Positions 51,400-61,287 of a stretch of 64,000 nucleotides of DNA are shown here, in pieces. Positions within the stretch are counted from its first letter, which is position 1. Every line of letters starts with the position of its first letter. Source of the DNA: Streptomyces novaecaesareae (GTDB lineage: Bacteria; Actinomycetota; Actinomycetes; Streptomycetales; Streptomycetaceae); contig NZ_JNWQ01000015.1 in the NCBI RefSeq assembly GCF_000716875.1, positions 1 through 64,000 of the forward strand. Reading direction: 5' to 3'. A model generated the notes under the pieces. It was not told where the DNA came from, searched no databases, and saw nothing but the letters and a program-made list of their open reading frames with translations. The position numbers and the translations under genes were made by a program.

Positions 51400-52797
51400 A
51401 TGCACGCACTGCGCTCCCCCCTGGCGGCCACGAGCCCCACCGTCCCACCCCGGTTCCGCGCCTACGGGGCGCGGCAGTTGGAGCAGCTCGCGCGGCGGTT
51501 CGGGCTGTCCGCGGAGGTCCGCCGGACGGTCGAGCTGGTCTCGCGGGTCCTGCCGTTCCGGGTCAACGACTACGTGCTGTCGGAGCTGATCGACTGGCGG
51601 CGCGTCCCGGAGGACCCGATCTTCCAACTGGTCTTCCCGCAGGAGGGCATGCTGCCCGCCGAGGACCTGCGCCGGCTGGCCGCGCTGCCCGACGGCTCGA
51701 CGGCGCAGGCGCGCGAGGCGGTGCGGGACATCCGGTACCGGCTCAACCCGCACCCCTCCGGCCAACTGGAGTTGAACGTCCCGAGCCTGGACGGGCAGCG
51801 GCTGGCCGGGGTGCAGCACAAGTACGCGGAGACGGTGCTGTACTTCCCGCAGCAGGGCCAGAGCTGCCACTCCTACTGCACGTACTGCTTCCGCTGGGCC
51901 CAGTTCGTCGGCGACGCCGACCTGCGGTTCGCCGCCGAGGGCCCGGAGCAGCTGGTCGGGTACCTGCGCGCGCACCCCGGGGTGAGCGACGTCCTGGTCA
52001 CCGGGGGCGATCCGCTGGTGATGTCCACCGAGCGGCTGCGGCGCCACCTCGAACCGCTGCTGGCTGTGGAGAGCGTGCGGACCATCCGGATCGGCACCAA
52101 GGCGGTCGCCTACTGGCCGCACCGCTTCGTCACCGACCGCGACGCGGACGACCTGCTGCGGCTGTTCGAGGAGGTGGTCACGAGCGGTCGCACCCTCGCC
52201 GTGATGGGCCACTACAGCCACCCGCGCGAGCTGGCCCCCGAGATCGCCCGCCGCGCCGTCGCCCGGATCCGCGGGACGGGCGCGGCGGTGTACTGCCAGG
52301 CGCCGCTGATCGCCCGGGTCAACGACGATCCGCGGCTGTGGACCGAGCTGTGGCGCACCGAGTTCGCGCTCGGCGCCGTCCCGTACTACCTGTTCGTCGA
52401 ACGGGACACCGGGCCGCACGAGTACTTCAAGGTGCCGCTGGCCGAGGCGGTGCGGATCTTCGCCGAGGCGTACCGCGGGCTGCCGGGGCTGGCCCGGACG
52501 GTGCGCGGGCCGGTGATGTCCGCCGCGCCCGGGAAGGTGGTGGTCGACGGGGTGGAGGAGGACGCGCAGGGACGGTTCTTCCAGCTGCGGCTGCTGCAGG
52601 CCCGCGATCCGGAGCTGGTCGGCCGCCCGTTCCGGGCCCACTGGTCGGCGAGCGCCGCCTGGCTGGACGAGCTGCGGCCGGCCGACGGGGTGCCGGACGC
52701 GATCCGGGCGGCGATCACGCCCGCACCGCCTGAAGCACCCGTGGCACCCGCGCAGCCCACCACCGACCGACAGTTTCCGGAAGAGGCCCTGGCATGA
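51400..52797 (+). CDS. KamA-family radical SAM aminomutase (lysine-2,3-aminomutase-like)
   Basis: 465 residues. The radical-SAM cluster motif is CHSYCTYCFRW (CX3CX2C), preceded by the family-specific YPQQGQS-like segment LYFPQQGQS. DVLVTGGDPLVMSTERLRRHL and TIRIGTKAVAYWPHR are SAM/PLP-site segments. RGPVMSAAPGKVVVDGV supplies the PLP lysine (PGK). KamA enzymes interconvert alpha- and beta-amino acids (Lys, Glu, Arg). ATG at 51400 has GGAGG immediately adjacent, which is too close for comfort; GTG 51355 is the alternative. The stop overlaps the next gene's ATG by 4 bases. Confidence 0.88.
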   Translation: MHALRSPLAATSPTVPPRFRAYGARQLEQLARRFGLSAEVRRTVELVSRVLPFRVNDYVLSELIDWRRVPEDPIFQLVFPQEGMLPAEDLRRLAALPDGSTAQAREAVRDIRYRLNPHPSGQLELNVPSLDGQRLAGVQHKYAETVLYFPQQGQSCHSYCTYCFRWAQFVGDADLRFAAEGPEQLVGYLRAHPGVSDVLVTGGDPLVMSTERLRRHLEPLLAVESVRTIRIGTKAVAYWPHRFVTDRDADDLLRLFEEVVTSGRTLAVMGHYSHPRELAPEIARRAVARIRGTGAAVYCQAPLIARVNDDPRLWTELWRTEFALGAVPYYLFVERDTGPHEYFKVPLAEAVRIFAEAYRGLPGLARTVRGPVMSAAPGKVVVDGVEEDAQGRFFQLRLLQARDPELVGRPFRAHWSASAAWLDELRPADGVPDAIRAAITPAPPEAPVAPAQPTTDRQFPEEALA

Positions 52798-54095
52798 CCG
52801 AGCACAGCGACCGGCACGTCTCGCCGAACATGGCGCTCGACCAGTTGGTGGCCCGGCGGCGGGCCGAGGGGGCGCGGATCGTCCACCTGGGCTTCGGCGA
52901 GTCCGGCCTGCCCGTCTTCCCGCCGCTGGTCGAGCGGCTGACTGCCGGGGCCGGGCGCAACGGCTACGGCCCGGTCGCGGGCGCTCCGGACGTCCGGGCC
53001 GCCGTCGCCGGGTACTTCTCCCGGCGCGGCACGCCCACCGACCCGGAGCAGGTGGTCATGGCCCCCGGCAGCAAGCCGCTGCTGATGGCACTGCAGCAGG
53101 TGCTGCCCGGTGACCTGGTGCTGCCCGCGCCGGCCTGGAACACCTACGCCCCACAGGCCGAACTCGCCGGCAAGGCGGTGGTGCGGGTGCCGATCCCGGC
53201 GGAGTGCGGCGGGGTGCCCGAGCCGGCGGCGCTGCGCGCGGCGGTGCGGGCGGCTAGGGCTGCGGGCCGGCGGCCCGGCATCCTGGTCCTCACCCTGCCC
53301 GACAACCCCACCGGCACCCTGGCCGGCCCGCGGCTCGTCACCGAACTGTGCGCGGTGGCCGCCGAGGAGGAGCTGACGGTCGTCTCCGACGAGATCTACC
53401 GCGACCTCGTGCACGATCCCGCCCGGCCGTTCCTCAGCCCGGCGGAGGTCCTCCCGGAGCGGACGATCGTGCTCACCGGGCTCAGCAAGAACCTCGCGCT
53501 CGGCGGCTGGCGGATCGGGGCGGCCCGGTTCCCGGCCGGCGCCTGGGGGCGTGCCGTCCGCGACCGGGTGACGGGCTACGCGAGCGAGGTGTGGTCGACC
53601 CTCGCCGGGCCGATGCAGGAGGTGGCGGCGTACGCCTTCGCCGAGCCGCCCGAGCTGCGCGCCCACCTCGCCGCCTCGACCCGGCTGCACGGCGCGGTGG
53701 CCCGGGCGGTGCACCGGATCGTGCTCGACTCGGGCGCCGACTGTCGGGCCCCGCAGGCCGGCTTCTACCTCTACCCGGACTACGGGCCGCTGCGCGAGGA
53801 GCTGGCCGCGCACGGCGTGGGCGACTCGGCCGGGCTGCAGCACCACCTGCTGGACCGGGCCGGCATCGCCGTCCTCGCCGGGCACCACCTGGGCGACGAC
53901 CCCGGCGCGCTGCGCCTGCGGATCGCGACCAGCAAGCTCTACGGCGAGACCGCCGCCGAGCAGTGGCAGGCGCTGGAGAGCGCCGATCCGGCCGCCCTGC
54001 CGCAGGTGGCCCGGCAGTTGGACGTCATCGAGCGGGGGCTGTGCGCACTGGCCGTTGCGCCGCGCGGGGCCCGCGCGGCGCAACGGCCGGCCTGA
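52794..54095 (+). CDS. PLP-dependent aminotransferase class I/II
   Basis: 433 residues, fold-type I aminotransferase. NGYGPVAGAPDVRAAVAGYF begins the PLP domain. VLTLPDNPTGTLAGPRL includes the Asn contact, VVSDEIYRDLVHD has the Asp-Tyr pair, and LTGLSKNLALGGWRIG carries the PLP Lys; RLRIATSKLYG has the carboxylate Arg. Translationally coupled to the KamA gene (ATGA), so it probably acts on the same amino acid, perhaps forming or consuming a beta-amino or keto acid. Its end is 15 bases from the end of the convergent NRPS gene. Confidence 0.93.
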   Translation: MTEHSDRHVSPNMALDQLVARRRAEGARIVHLGFGESGLPVFPPLVERLTAGAGRNGYGPVAGAPDVRAAVAGYFSRRGTPTDPEQVVMAPGSKPLLMALQQVLPGDLVLPAPAWNTYAPQAELAGKAVVRVPIPAECGGVPEPAALRAAVRAARAAGRRPGILVLTLPDNPTGTLAGPRLVTELCAVAAEEELTVVSDEIYRDLVHDPARPFLSPAEVLPERTIVLTGLSKNLALGGWRIGAARFPAGAWGRAVRDRVTGYASEVWSTLAGPMQEVAAYAFAEPPELRAHLAASTRLHGAVARAVHRIVLDSGADCRAPQAGFYLYPDYGPLREELAAHGVGDSAGLQHHLLDRAGIAVLAGHHLGDDPGALRLRIATSKLYGETAAEQWQALESADPAALPQVARQLDVIERGLCALAVAPRGARAAQRPA

Positions 54096-54110
54096 TCGGC
54101 GGAGCCCGCG

Positions 54111-57100
54111 TCAGCCGTGCTCGCGGACGGTCTCCCGGAGGCCGTCCGCGAGCGAGCGCACGATCGGGTAGCGCAGGAAGGAGTAGTGGTCGCCCGGCGT
54201 GCCCCGCACCTGAAGGTCCGGCACGTACGGCTGCCAGGTCTCCCGGATGGTGCTGCCGATCCAGGCGGGCAGCGGGCGGTGCGCGGCCTCGTACAGGGTG
54301 ACGGGGAACTCCACCGGCGCGGGCGCGTACGCCAGGACGGCGGTGCCGATGCCCCGCATCACGGTCAGGTGGCGCACCAGGTCCGCGCCGGCGATCTCGT
54401 GCAGCTCCGGCGGGATGTTCAGCTGCTCCAGGCCCGCCGCCACGTCCTGCGGCAGTCCGGCCGGGGCGTGTCCCTCGGCGAGCCGGGTCAGCAGGCCGTC
54501 GATCGTCGCGATGTTCCCGCGCACGCCCTCCCGGTACTCGGCCGTGGGCAGGATGCCGTCCAGGGCGAGGACCCGGACGGCGTGCCCGTCCGCGTGGAGC
54601 AGCCGGCCGGTCTCCAGCGCCAGGACCCCGCCGAAGGACCAGCCCGCCAGCAGGTACGGCCCGTGCGGCCGGTCGGCGAGGATCGCCTCGCGGCAGCTGC
54701 GGGCCATGGTCGGGATGTTCCACTGCGCCGCGTCCGGCCGGTCCCACCAGGACAGTTCGATCCCGAGCAGCCGGGCGTCGGCGCTCAGGGCGCGGGCCAG
54801 CGGGACGTAGCCGGTGACGTTGCCCGCGATCACGGGGAAGCAGAGGACGGTGTGCGCGGCGGTGCTGTCGTTCAGCGGGGTGAGGGTGGCGTGCCCGGCC
54901 GCCGCGGCGGCGCCGTCGAGGCCGTCCCGGCCGAGGTGCGCGGTGATCCGGGCGATGGTCTGGTGGCGGACCATCATCCGGGGCGTCAGGTGGATGCCCA
55001 GGCGGCCCGCCCGGTGGACGGCCCGGATGCTGAGGACGGAGTCGCCGCCGAGTTCGTAGAAGTTGTCGTCGGCGCCGACCCGTCCCACATTCAGGATCTG
55101 TTCCCAGATCCGGGCCAGCGTCTGCTGCACGGGCCCGGCCGGCGCCACGTACGCCCGGTCGGTGTCCGGCCGGGCGCCGTCGGGGGCGGGCAGCGCCCGC
55201 CGGTCGACCTTGCCGTTCACGGTCAGCGGCAGCGCGTCGACCGCCACCACCGCGGGCACCAGGTACTCCGGCAGCCGCTCCCCGGCCCGGCGGCGCAGCG
55301 CCGCCGCGTCGACCGGGCGGCCCGGTTCGGCGGGGGTCACGTAGGCGACCAGCCGCCGCTGCCCGGGCACGTCCTCGCGGGCCAGCACGACCACGTCGCC
55401 GACCGTGCCGTCGGCGCGCAGTGCGGCCTCCGCCTCGCCCGGTTCGACCCGCACGCCGCGGATCTTCACCTGGTCGTCGGAGCGGCCGAGGAACTCCAGG
55501 TCCCCGTCGGGGCGCCACCGGGCCAGGTCCCCGGTGCGGTACATCCGGTCGCCGGGCGGCCCGTACGGGCAGGCGACGAACCGTTCCGCCGTCAGGTCGG
55601 GCCGGCCCAGGTAGCCGCGGGCCAGGCCGACGCCGGCGATGTACACCTCGCCGGGCACGCCGACCGGCACCGGGTTCAGGTACCGGTCCAGCAGGTACAC
55701 CCGCTTGTTGGCGATCGGCCGGCCGACGACGTCCTCGGTGCGCTCCGCCCAGTCCTCGGCGGCCGGCCAGTAGGTGCTGGTCATGGTGCACTCGGTGGGG
55801 CCGTACTGGTTCACCAGGGCGCCCGGCAGGGTGCGGCGCCCGTACTGCCCGGCGAGCCGCAGGCTCTCGCCGCTGGCGACCGTCAGCCGCAGCGATGCCA
55901 GGGCGTGCTCCGCCTCGGGCAGCGCGAGCAGTTCCCGCAGCTGGGACGGGACGGTGCTGAGCAGCACCTCCACCCGGTGGCGCTCGACGCACTCGGCGAT
56001 CGCGACCGGGTCGAACGGGCCGTCCTGCGGGGCGAAGACGGCCGTGGCGCCGCAGCTGAGCGGGCCGAGCAGGTCCCGTACGGAGGCGTCGAAGCCGATG
56101 GACGCCAGCTGCAGCACCCGGGTGCCGGGGGTGATGCCGTAGCGGGCGGTCACGAAGGACAGGTAGGCCGTCACGCCCCGGTGCTCGGCGGCGACGCCCT
56201 TGGGGGCGCCGGTGGAGCCCGAGGTGTGGACCACATAGGCGAGGTTGCCGGGCCCGGCCGAGGGTGCGGGATCGGTGTCCGGGCGGGTGGCGAGGGCGGC
56301 CGCGTCCCGGTCCAGGCAGACGGCCTCGGTGTCGACGCCGAGCCGCTCCCGGAGCACCTCCCGGGTGACGAGCAGCGCCGCGCCGGTGCCGGCCAGCAGG
56401 GCCGCCAGCCGCTCGCGCGGGTGCACCGGGTCCAACGGCACGTAGCCGGCACCGGACTTGAGGATGCCGAGCAGAGCGACGGCCAGCTCGGGGCCGCGCT
56501 CCAGGCAGACGCCGACCAGGGTCTCCGGGCCGGCGCCGGCCCGGACCAGGTGGTGCGCGAGCCGGTTGGCGCGGCGGTTCAGCTCGCCGTACGTCAGCTC
56601 GCCGTACGTCAGCCCGGTGGTCGCTCCGTCGGCGGCGTCCGCGATCAGCGCGACGGCCTCCGGGGTGCGGGCGGCCTGCTCCTCGAACAGCTGGTGCACG
56701 CACCGGTCGTCCGGGTAGGGCGCGGCGGTGTCGGTCCACTCCTCCAGCAGCTGCCGGCGTTCGGGCCCGGTCAGGACGGACAGCTCGGAGAGTCGGCTCT
56801 CCGGGGCGGCCGCGATCCCGGCCAGCAGGGTGGCGAGGTGGCCGGCCATCCGCGCGACGGTGCCGGGTTCGAAGAGGTCGGTGCTGTACTCGATCACGCA
56901 GTCCAGCTGCCCGTCGCGCTCGTTGACGGAGAGCGTCAGGTCGAACTTGGCCACCTGCTGCTCCCACTCCCCGGGCGTCACGGTGAGCCCGTCGAGCGCC
57001 AGCGGTGTCCTCGGGGCGTTCTGGAGCATGAACAGCACCTGGAACAGCGGGTTTCGGGCGAGGTCGCGCTCCGGGCGCAGCTCCTCCACCAGGCGCTCGA

Positions 57101-60100
57101 ACGGCAGGTCCTGGTGCGCGTAGGCGCCGATCGCGCTCTCCCGGACCTGGGCGAGCAGCCCGGTGAAGGTCGGGTCGCCGGCCAGGTCGGCGCGCAGCAC
57201 CAGGGTGTTGACGAAGAAGCCGACCATCCCCTCGGTGTCGGCCCGGTTGCGGTTGGCGATCGGGGTGCCCACCGCGATGTCGTCCTGGCCGCTGTAGCCG
57301 GCCAGCAGGGTCTGGAAGGCGGCGAGCAGCGTCATGAACATCGTGGCGCCCTCGCGGTGCGAGAGTGTGCGCAGTGCCTCGGTCAACTCCGCTGGCAGGG
57401 TGAACTCGTGGCCCGCGCCGCGGCCGGAGCGCACCGCCGGGCGGGGCCGGTCGGTGGGCAGCTCCAGCGGGGTGAGGCCGTCCAACCGCTCGCGCCAGTA
57501 CTTCAGTTGGCCGTCCAGTACCTCGCCGCGCATCCAGTACCGCTGGCGCACCGCGAAGTCGGCGTACTGGATCGGCAGCGGCTCCAGCGGGGACGGCAGT
57601 CCCCGGCTGAACGCCCGGTAGAGGGCGGCGAGTTCGCGGTTGAGCAGGCCCATGGCCCAGGCGTCGGCGGCGATGTGGTGCACCGCGAGGACCAGGACGT
57701 GCTCGTCGGAGCGCACGCGCAGCAGCCGGGCGCGCAGCAGCGGGGCCACCCCGAGGTCGAACGGCCGGGCGGTCTCGGCGGCCACCAGGGCCGACACCTC
57801 GGCCTCCGCCCGGTCGGCGGGCAGGGCGCTCAGGTCGGTCACCGGCAGGGCGAGGGCGGCGGGTTGCTCGATCACCTGGACCGGGACGCCGTCCTCGGCC
57901 TCGAAGCGGGTGCGCAGCACCTCGTGTCGGGCGACCAGCTCCGTCAGCGCCCGTTCCAGCGCGCCGGTGTCCAGGCCGCCGGTCAGCCGCAGCACCCGCA
58001 GGATGACGTACTCGGCGCTGTCCGGGACGAGTTGGTCCAGCAGCCAGAGCCGCTCCTGCGCGAAGGAGGCGCGCAGCGGCCCGTTCCGCAGCACCCGCCG
58101 GATCGGCGGCATACCCAGCACCGGCTCGGCGTCCGGGCCCTGGTCGCCGCCGGCGCTGACGATCTCCGCCAGGCCGGCCACGGTCGGGGCGGCGAAGACG
58201 CTCTGCACGCCGAGGCCGTCGCCGAACTCCTGGCGCAGCTGGGAGACGGCCTGGGTGGCCAGGAGGGAGTGGCCGCCGAGTTCGAAGAAGTTGTCCTCGG
58301 CGCCGACGCGTTCGACGCCGAGGACCTGCTCCCAGACCCGGGCGATGGACTGCTGCACCGGGGTGGCCGGCGCGACGTACTCCTGGCCGGTGCGCGGCCG
58401 CGCGGCGTCGGGGGCGGGCAGGGCCCGGCGGTCCACCTTGCCGTTGGCGGTCAGCGGGACGGCGTCGATCACCACCGTGTGCGAGGGCAGCATGTAGTCC
58501 GGCAGGCGCTCGCCGGCCCGTCGGCGCAGCGCGGACAGGTCGACCTCGGCACCCGGCGCGGCGGGGGTCACGTAGGCCACCAGCCGGCGGTCCCCCGGCA
58601 CGTCCTCGCGGGCGATCACGACCGCGTCGCCCACCAGGCCGCCGGCCCGCAGCGCCGCCTCGACCTCGGCCGGTTCGATCCGGAAGCCGCGGATCTTCAC
58701 CTGGTTGTCGGAGCGGCCGAGGAACTCCAGCTCGCCGTCGGCGCGCCACCGGACGAGGTCGCCGGTGCGGTACATCCGGTCGCCGGGCGGCCCGTACGGG
58801 CAGGCGGGGAAGCGTTCGGCGGTCAGGGCGGGCCGGTTGAGGAAGCCGCGGGCCAGCCCGGCGCCGGCGATGTACAGCTCGCCGGGCACGCCGACCGGCA
58901 CCGGGGCGAGGTTGCGGTCGAGCACGTACACCCGGGTGTTGGCGATCGGGCGGCCGATCGGGACGGCCGGCTGCGACCCGCAGTCCGGCCCGACGTCCGC
59001 GCCCAGTGTCCAGATGGTCGTCTCGGTCGGCCCGTACAGGTGGGTGAGCCGGCGGACCTTGGGGCGGGTGGCGGCCGCGAGCGGGGGGTCGAGCGCCTCG
59101 CCGCCGAGCAGGACGTGCAGCCGGTCGGAGAGGTCGGGCAGTTCCTCGACGACCAGCCGCCACAGTGGCGGGGTGGCCTGGAGGACGGTGATGCCGCTTT
59201 CGGCGAGCAGGGCGGCGAGTTGCGCAGGCGCGGTGGTCTGCTCGCGGGTGGCGAGGTGGACCTGGGCGCCGTGCAGCAGGGGCAGCAGCAGGTCGACGCT
59301 GGACATGTCGAAGGTGTACGGGGCGACGGCCAGCAGCCGGTCCTCGGGGCCCAGCCGCAGGACGTCCTGCATCGCGAGCAGCCCGTTGACCAGGTTGTCG
59401 TGGCGGGTCTGGACGCCCTTGGGGGTGCCGGTGGAGCCGGAGGTGTAGACGATGTAGGCGAGGTCGCCGGGGGTGGCCCGGGGCGACGGGGCGGCCTGCG
59501 CGGCGTCGTCCTGCGCGGTGTCGTCCAGGCAGAGCACCGTGCGGCCCTGCGCGGCGGGGATCCGCTCGGCGAGGTGCCGCTCGGTGAGGACGACCGGGGC
59601 GGCGATGTCGGCCAGCAGCAGGGCCAGCCGCTCGCGCGGGTGCGCCGGGTCCAGGGGCACGTAGGCGCCGCCGGACTTGAGGACGGCCAGCAGGGCGACG
59701 ACCAGGTCGGGGCTGCGCTCCAGGCAGAGGCCGACCAGGGTCTCCGGCCCGACGCCGGCCCGGAGCAGCCGGTGCGCGAGCCGCTCGGCCCGCTCGTCCA
59801 GCTCCCGGTAGGTCAGGGCGCGCTCGCCGCAGACCACGGCGGTGCGCTCCGGGGTCGCGGCGGCCTGGCGGGCCACCAGCTCGTGCACCCGGGTGTCCGG
59901 GAAGCGCGCCGCGGTCCGGTTCGCTTCGGTGAGCAGCCGGTGCTCCTCGGCGTCGGTGAGCAGCGGCAGCCGGGAGACGGCGGTGGCCGGGTCGGCCGCC
60001 ACGCCGGCCAGCAGGGTCAGGTAGTGGCCCGCGATCCGTTCGGCGGTGCTCCGGTCGAACAGGTCGGTGGCGTACTCCAGCGTCCCGGTGAACCCGGCCG

Positions 60101-61259
60101 CGGTCTCGGCGAGTTCCAGCGAGAGGTCGAACTTGGCGACGTCCCAGTCCAGCGGCTCGGCGGCGACCGAGATCCCGGGCAGCGCCCAGGCGTGGCCGGC
60201 GGCCTGCGGGTCCTGCATGTTGAACATGGTCTGGAACAGCGGGGTCCGGGACAGGTCGCGGTCGGGGGCGAGGTGCTCGACCAGCCGCTCGAACGGGAGG
60301 TCCTGGTGGTCGTAGGCGGCCAGCGCGGTCTCCCGGACCTGGGCCAGCAGCTCGGCGAAGGTCGGGTCCCCGGCGAGGTCGGCGCGCAGCACCAGGGTGT
60401 TGACGAAGAAGCCGATCAGCCCCTCGGTCTCGGCCCGGTTGCGGCCGGCCACGGGCGTGCCCACCGCGATGTCCGCCCGGCCGCTGTACCGGGCCAGCAG
60501 CACCTGGAAGGCGGCCAGCAGGCCCATGAACGGGGTGACCCGGTGGGCGCGAAAGGCCTCCTTCAGCCGCTCGGCGAGCGCGGCCGGGATCCGGAAGGAG
60601 AGGGTGGCGCCGCGCGCCGACCAGACCGCCGGGCGGGGCCGGTCGGCGGGCAGCTCCAGCGGGGTCGGATCGGCCAGCTTCCCCGTCCAGTAGGCGAGTT
60701 GCTCCGCCAGCACCGGCCCGTCCAGGGACTCCCGCTGCCAGATCGCGAAGTCCGGGTACTGGACGGGCGGTTCGGGCAGCTCGGGCTTGCGGCCTTCGAG
60801 GTGCGCCGCGTACAGCAGGCTCAGTTCGTCGACGACGATGCCGATCGACCAGCCGTCCGCGACGATGTGATGGAACGTCAGAGCCAGCAGGTGCTCCGCC
60901 GGGCCCTGGCGGTACAGCATGGCCCGGAACAGCGGGCCGCGCTGCAGGTCCATCGGGGCCGTCGCCGCGGTCGCGGCCTCCCCCGGGCCGGCTGGTGCCT
61001 CGGCCACCCGCAGCACGTCCGGGCCCGGGTCGAGCACCAGCTGGCCCGGGCGGCCGTCCCGCTCGCCGAAGACCGTGCGCAGCGACTCGTGCCGGGCGAC
61101 CAGGTCGGCCACCGCGGCGGACAGCGCCGGGACGTCCAGCTCCCCGGTCAGCCGCAGCACCACGGGGATCAGGTACTCGGTGCCGCCGGGGGCCAACTGG
61201 TCCAGGAACCATAGCCGTTGCTGGGCGAAGGAGAGCGGCAGCAGGACGTCGTTCGGCAT
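54111..61259 (-). CDS. Two-module nonribosomal peptide synthetase, C-A-T-C-A-T-TE
   Basis: 2382 residues. C1 about 1-435 (HHIVADG, His130-131). A1 about 455-955 (YIVYTSGSTGTPKG, FDMSS, YGPTET, YRTGDL, TANGKVDRR). T1 Ser998 (FFELGGHS). C2 about 1060-1500 (HHIAADA, Gly of HHxxxDG replaced by Ala). A2 about 1520-2020. T2 Ser2074 (FYELGGDS). TE about 2130-2382 (GWSFGG Ser2208, Asp2234, His2358). No epimerase or methyltransferase. Tentative hand-aligned specificity residues: A1 D-M-V-Q-L-G-L-I-W-K; A2 D-A-R-L-V-S-Q-M-T-K. Substrates are not assigned. AAGGGGA lies 4-5 bases before the ATG. C1 at the N-terminus needs a donor from elsewhere, probably the free carrier protein gene 28 bases upstream. 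Confidence 0.95.
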   Translation of the reverse strand: MPNDVLLPLSFAQQRLWFLDQLAPGGTEYLIPVVLRLTGELDVPALSAAVADLVARHESLRTVFGERDGRPGQLVLDPGPDVLRVAEAPAGPGEAATAATAPMDLQRGPLFRAMLYRQGPAEHLLALTFHHIVADGWSIGIVVDELSLLYAAHLEGRKPELPEPPVQYPDFAIWQRESLDGPVLAEQLAYWTGKLADPTPLELPADRPRPAVWSARGATLSFRIPAALAERLKEAFRAHRVTPFMGLLAAFQVLLARYSGRADIAVGTPVAGRNRAETEGLIGFFVNTLVLRADLAGDPTFAELLAQVRETALAAYDHQDLPFERLVEHLAPDRDLSRTPLFQTMFNMQDPQAAGHAWALPGISVAAEPLDWDVAKFDLSLELAETAAGFTGTLEYATDLFDRSTAERIAGHYLTLLAGVAADPATAVSRLPLLTDAEEHRLLTEANRTAARFPDTRVHELVARQAAATPERTAVVCGERALTYRELDERAERLAHRLLRAGVGPETLVGLCLERSPDLVVALLAVLKSGGAYVPLDPAHPRERLALLLADIAAPVVLTERHLAERIPAAQGRTVLCLDDTAQDDAAQAAPSPRATPGDLAYIVYTSGSTGTPKGVQTRHDNLVNGLLAMQDVLRLGPEDRLLAVAPYTFDMSSVDLLLPLLHGAQVHLATREQTTAPAQLAALLAESGITVLQATPPLWRLVVEELPDLSDRLHVLLGGEALDPPLAAATRPKVRRLTHLYGPTETTIWTLGADVGPDCGSQPAVPIGRPIANTRVYVLDRNLAPVPVGVPGELYIAGAGLARGFLNRPALTAERFPACPYGPPGDRMYRTGDLVRWRADGELEFLGRSDNQVKIRGFRIEPAEVEAALRAGGLVGDAVVIAREDVPGDRRLVAYVTPAAPGAEVDLSALRRRAGERLPDYMLPSHTVVIDAVPLTANGKVDRRALPAPDAARPRTGQEYVAPATPVQQSIARVWEQVLGVERVGAEDNFFELGGHSLLATQAVSQLRQEFGDGLGVQSVFAAPTVAGLAEIVSAGGDQGPDAEPVLGMPPIRRVLRNGPLRASFAQERLWLLDQLVPDSAEYVILRVLRLTGGLDTGALERALTELVARHEVLRTRFEAEDGVPVQVIEQPAALALPVTDLSALPADRAEAEVSALVAAETARPFDLGVAPLLRARLLRVRSDEHVLVLAVHHIAADAWAMGLLNRELAALYRAFSRGLPSPLEPLPIQYADFAVRQRYWMRGEVLDGQLKYWRERLDGLTPLELPTDRPRPAVRSGRGAGHEFTLPAELTEALRTLSHREGATMFMTLLAAFQTLLAGYSGQDDIAVGTPIANRNRADTEGMVGFFVNTLVLRADLAGDPTFTGLLAQVRESAIGAYAHQDLPFERLVEELRPERDLARNPLFQVLFMLQNAPRTPLALDGLTVTPGEWEQQVAKFDLTLSVNERDGQLDCVIEYSTDLFEPGTVARMAGHLATLLAGIAAAPESRLSELSVLTGPERRQLLEEWTDTAAPYPDDRCVHQLFEEQAARTPEAVALIADAADGATTGLTYGELTYGELNRRANRLAHHLVRAGAGPETLVGVCLERGPELAVALLGILKSGAGYVPLDPVHPRERLAALLAGTGAALLVTREVLRERLGVDTEAVCLDRDAAALATRPDTDPAPSAGPGNLAYVVHTSGSTGAPKGVAAEHRGVTAYLSFVTARYGITPGTRVLQLASIGFDASVRDLLGPLSCGATAVFAPQDGPFDPVAIAECVERHRVEVLLSTVPSQLRELLALPEAEHALASLRLTVASGESLRLAGQYGRRTLPGALVNQYGPTECTMTSTYWPAAEDWAERTEDVVGRPIANKRVYLLDRYLNPVPVGVPGEVYIAGVGLARGYLGRPDLTAERFVACPYGPPGDRMYRTGDLARWRPDGDLEFLGRSDDQVKIRGVRVEPGEAEAALRADGTVGDVVVLAREDVPGQRRLVAYVTPAEPGRPVDAAALRRRAGERLPEYLVPAVVAVDALPLTVNGKVDRRALPAPDGARPDTDRAYVAPAGPVQQTLARIWEQILNVGRVGADDNFYELGGDSVLSIRAVHRAGRLGIHLTPRMMVRHQTIARITAHLGRDGLDGAAAAAGHATLTPLNDSTAAHTVLCFPVIAGNVTGYVPLARALSADARLLGIELSWWDRPDAAQWNIPTMARSCREAILADRPHGPYLLAGWSFGGVLALETGRLLHADGHAVRVLALDGILPTAEYREGVRGNIATIDGLLTRLAEGHAPAGLPQDVAAGLEQLNIPPELHEIAGADLVRHLTVMRGIGTAVLAYAPAPVEFPVTLYEAAHRPLPAWIGSTIRETWQPYVPDLQVRGTPGDHYSFLRYPIVRSLADGLRETVREHG
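56581..56610. repeat. 15-bp tandem duplication inside NRPS A2
   Basis: AGCTCGCCGTACGTC occurs twice in a row, doubling the residues TYGEL in the A2 motif (LTYGELTYGELNRRANRL). In-frame and recent-looking. Confidence 0.9.
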
Positions 61260-61287
61260 CTGTTCCCCTTGGTCCGATTCAACCTGA

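Noticed and set aside
54117..61214. A 2365-codon open frame on the plus strand, and another very long minus-strand frame, over the NRPS region
   Set aside because: They are high-GC antisense/out-of-frame shadows: Arg/Gly/Pro-rich, no domains, no starts with ribosome sites. The frame 54111-61259 carries all NRPS motifs.
54111..61259. Assigning amino-acid substrates to A1 and A2 from the hand-read codes
   Set aside because: The alignment was made by eye and neither code matches a signature I trust; A1 is partly like Cys-type and partly like Orn-type codes.
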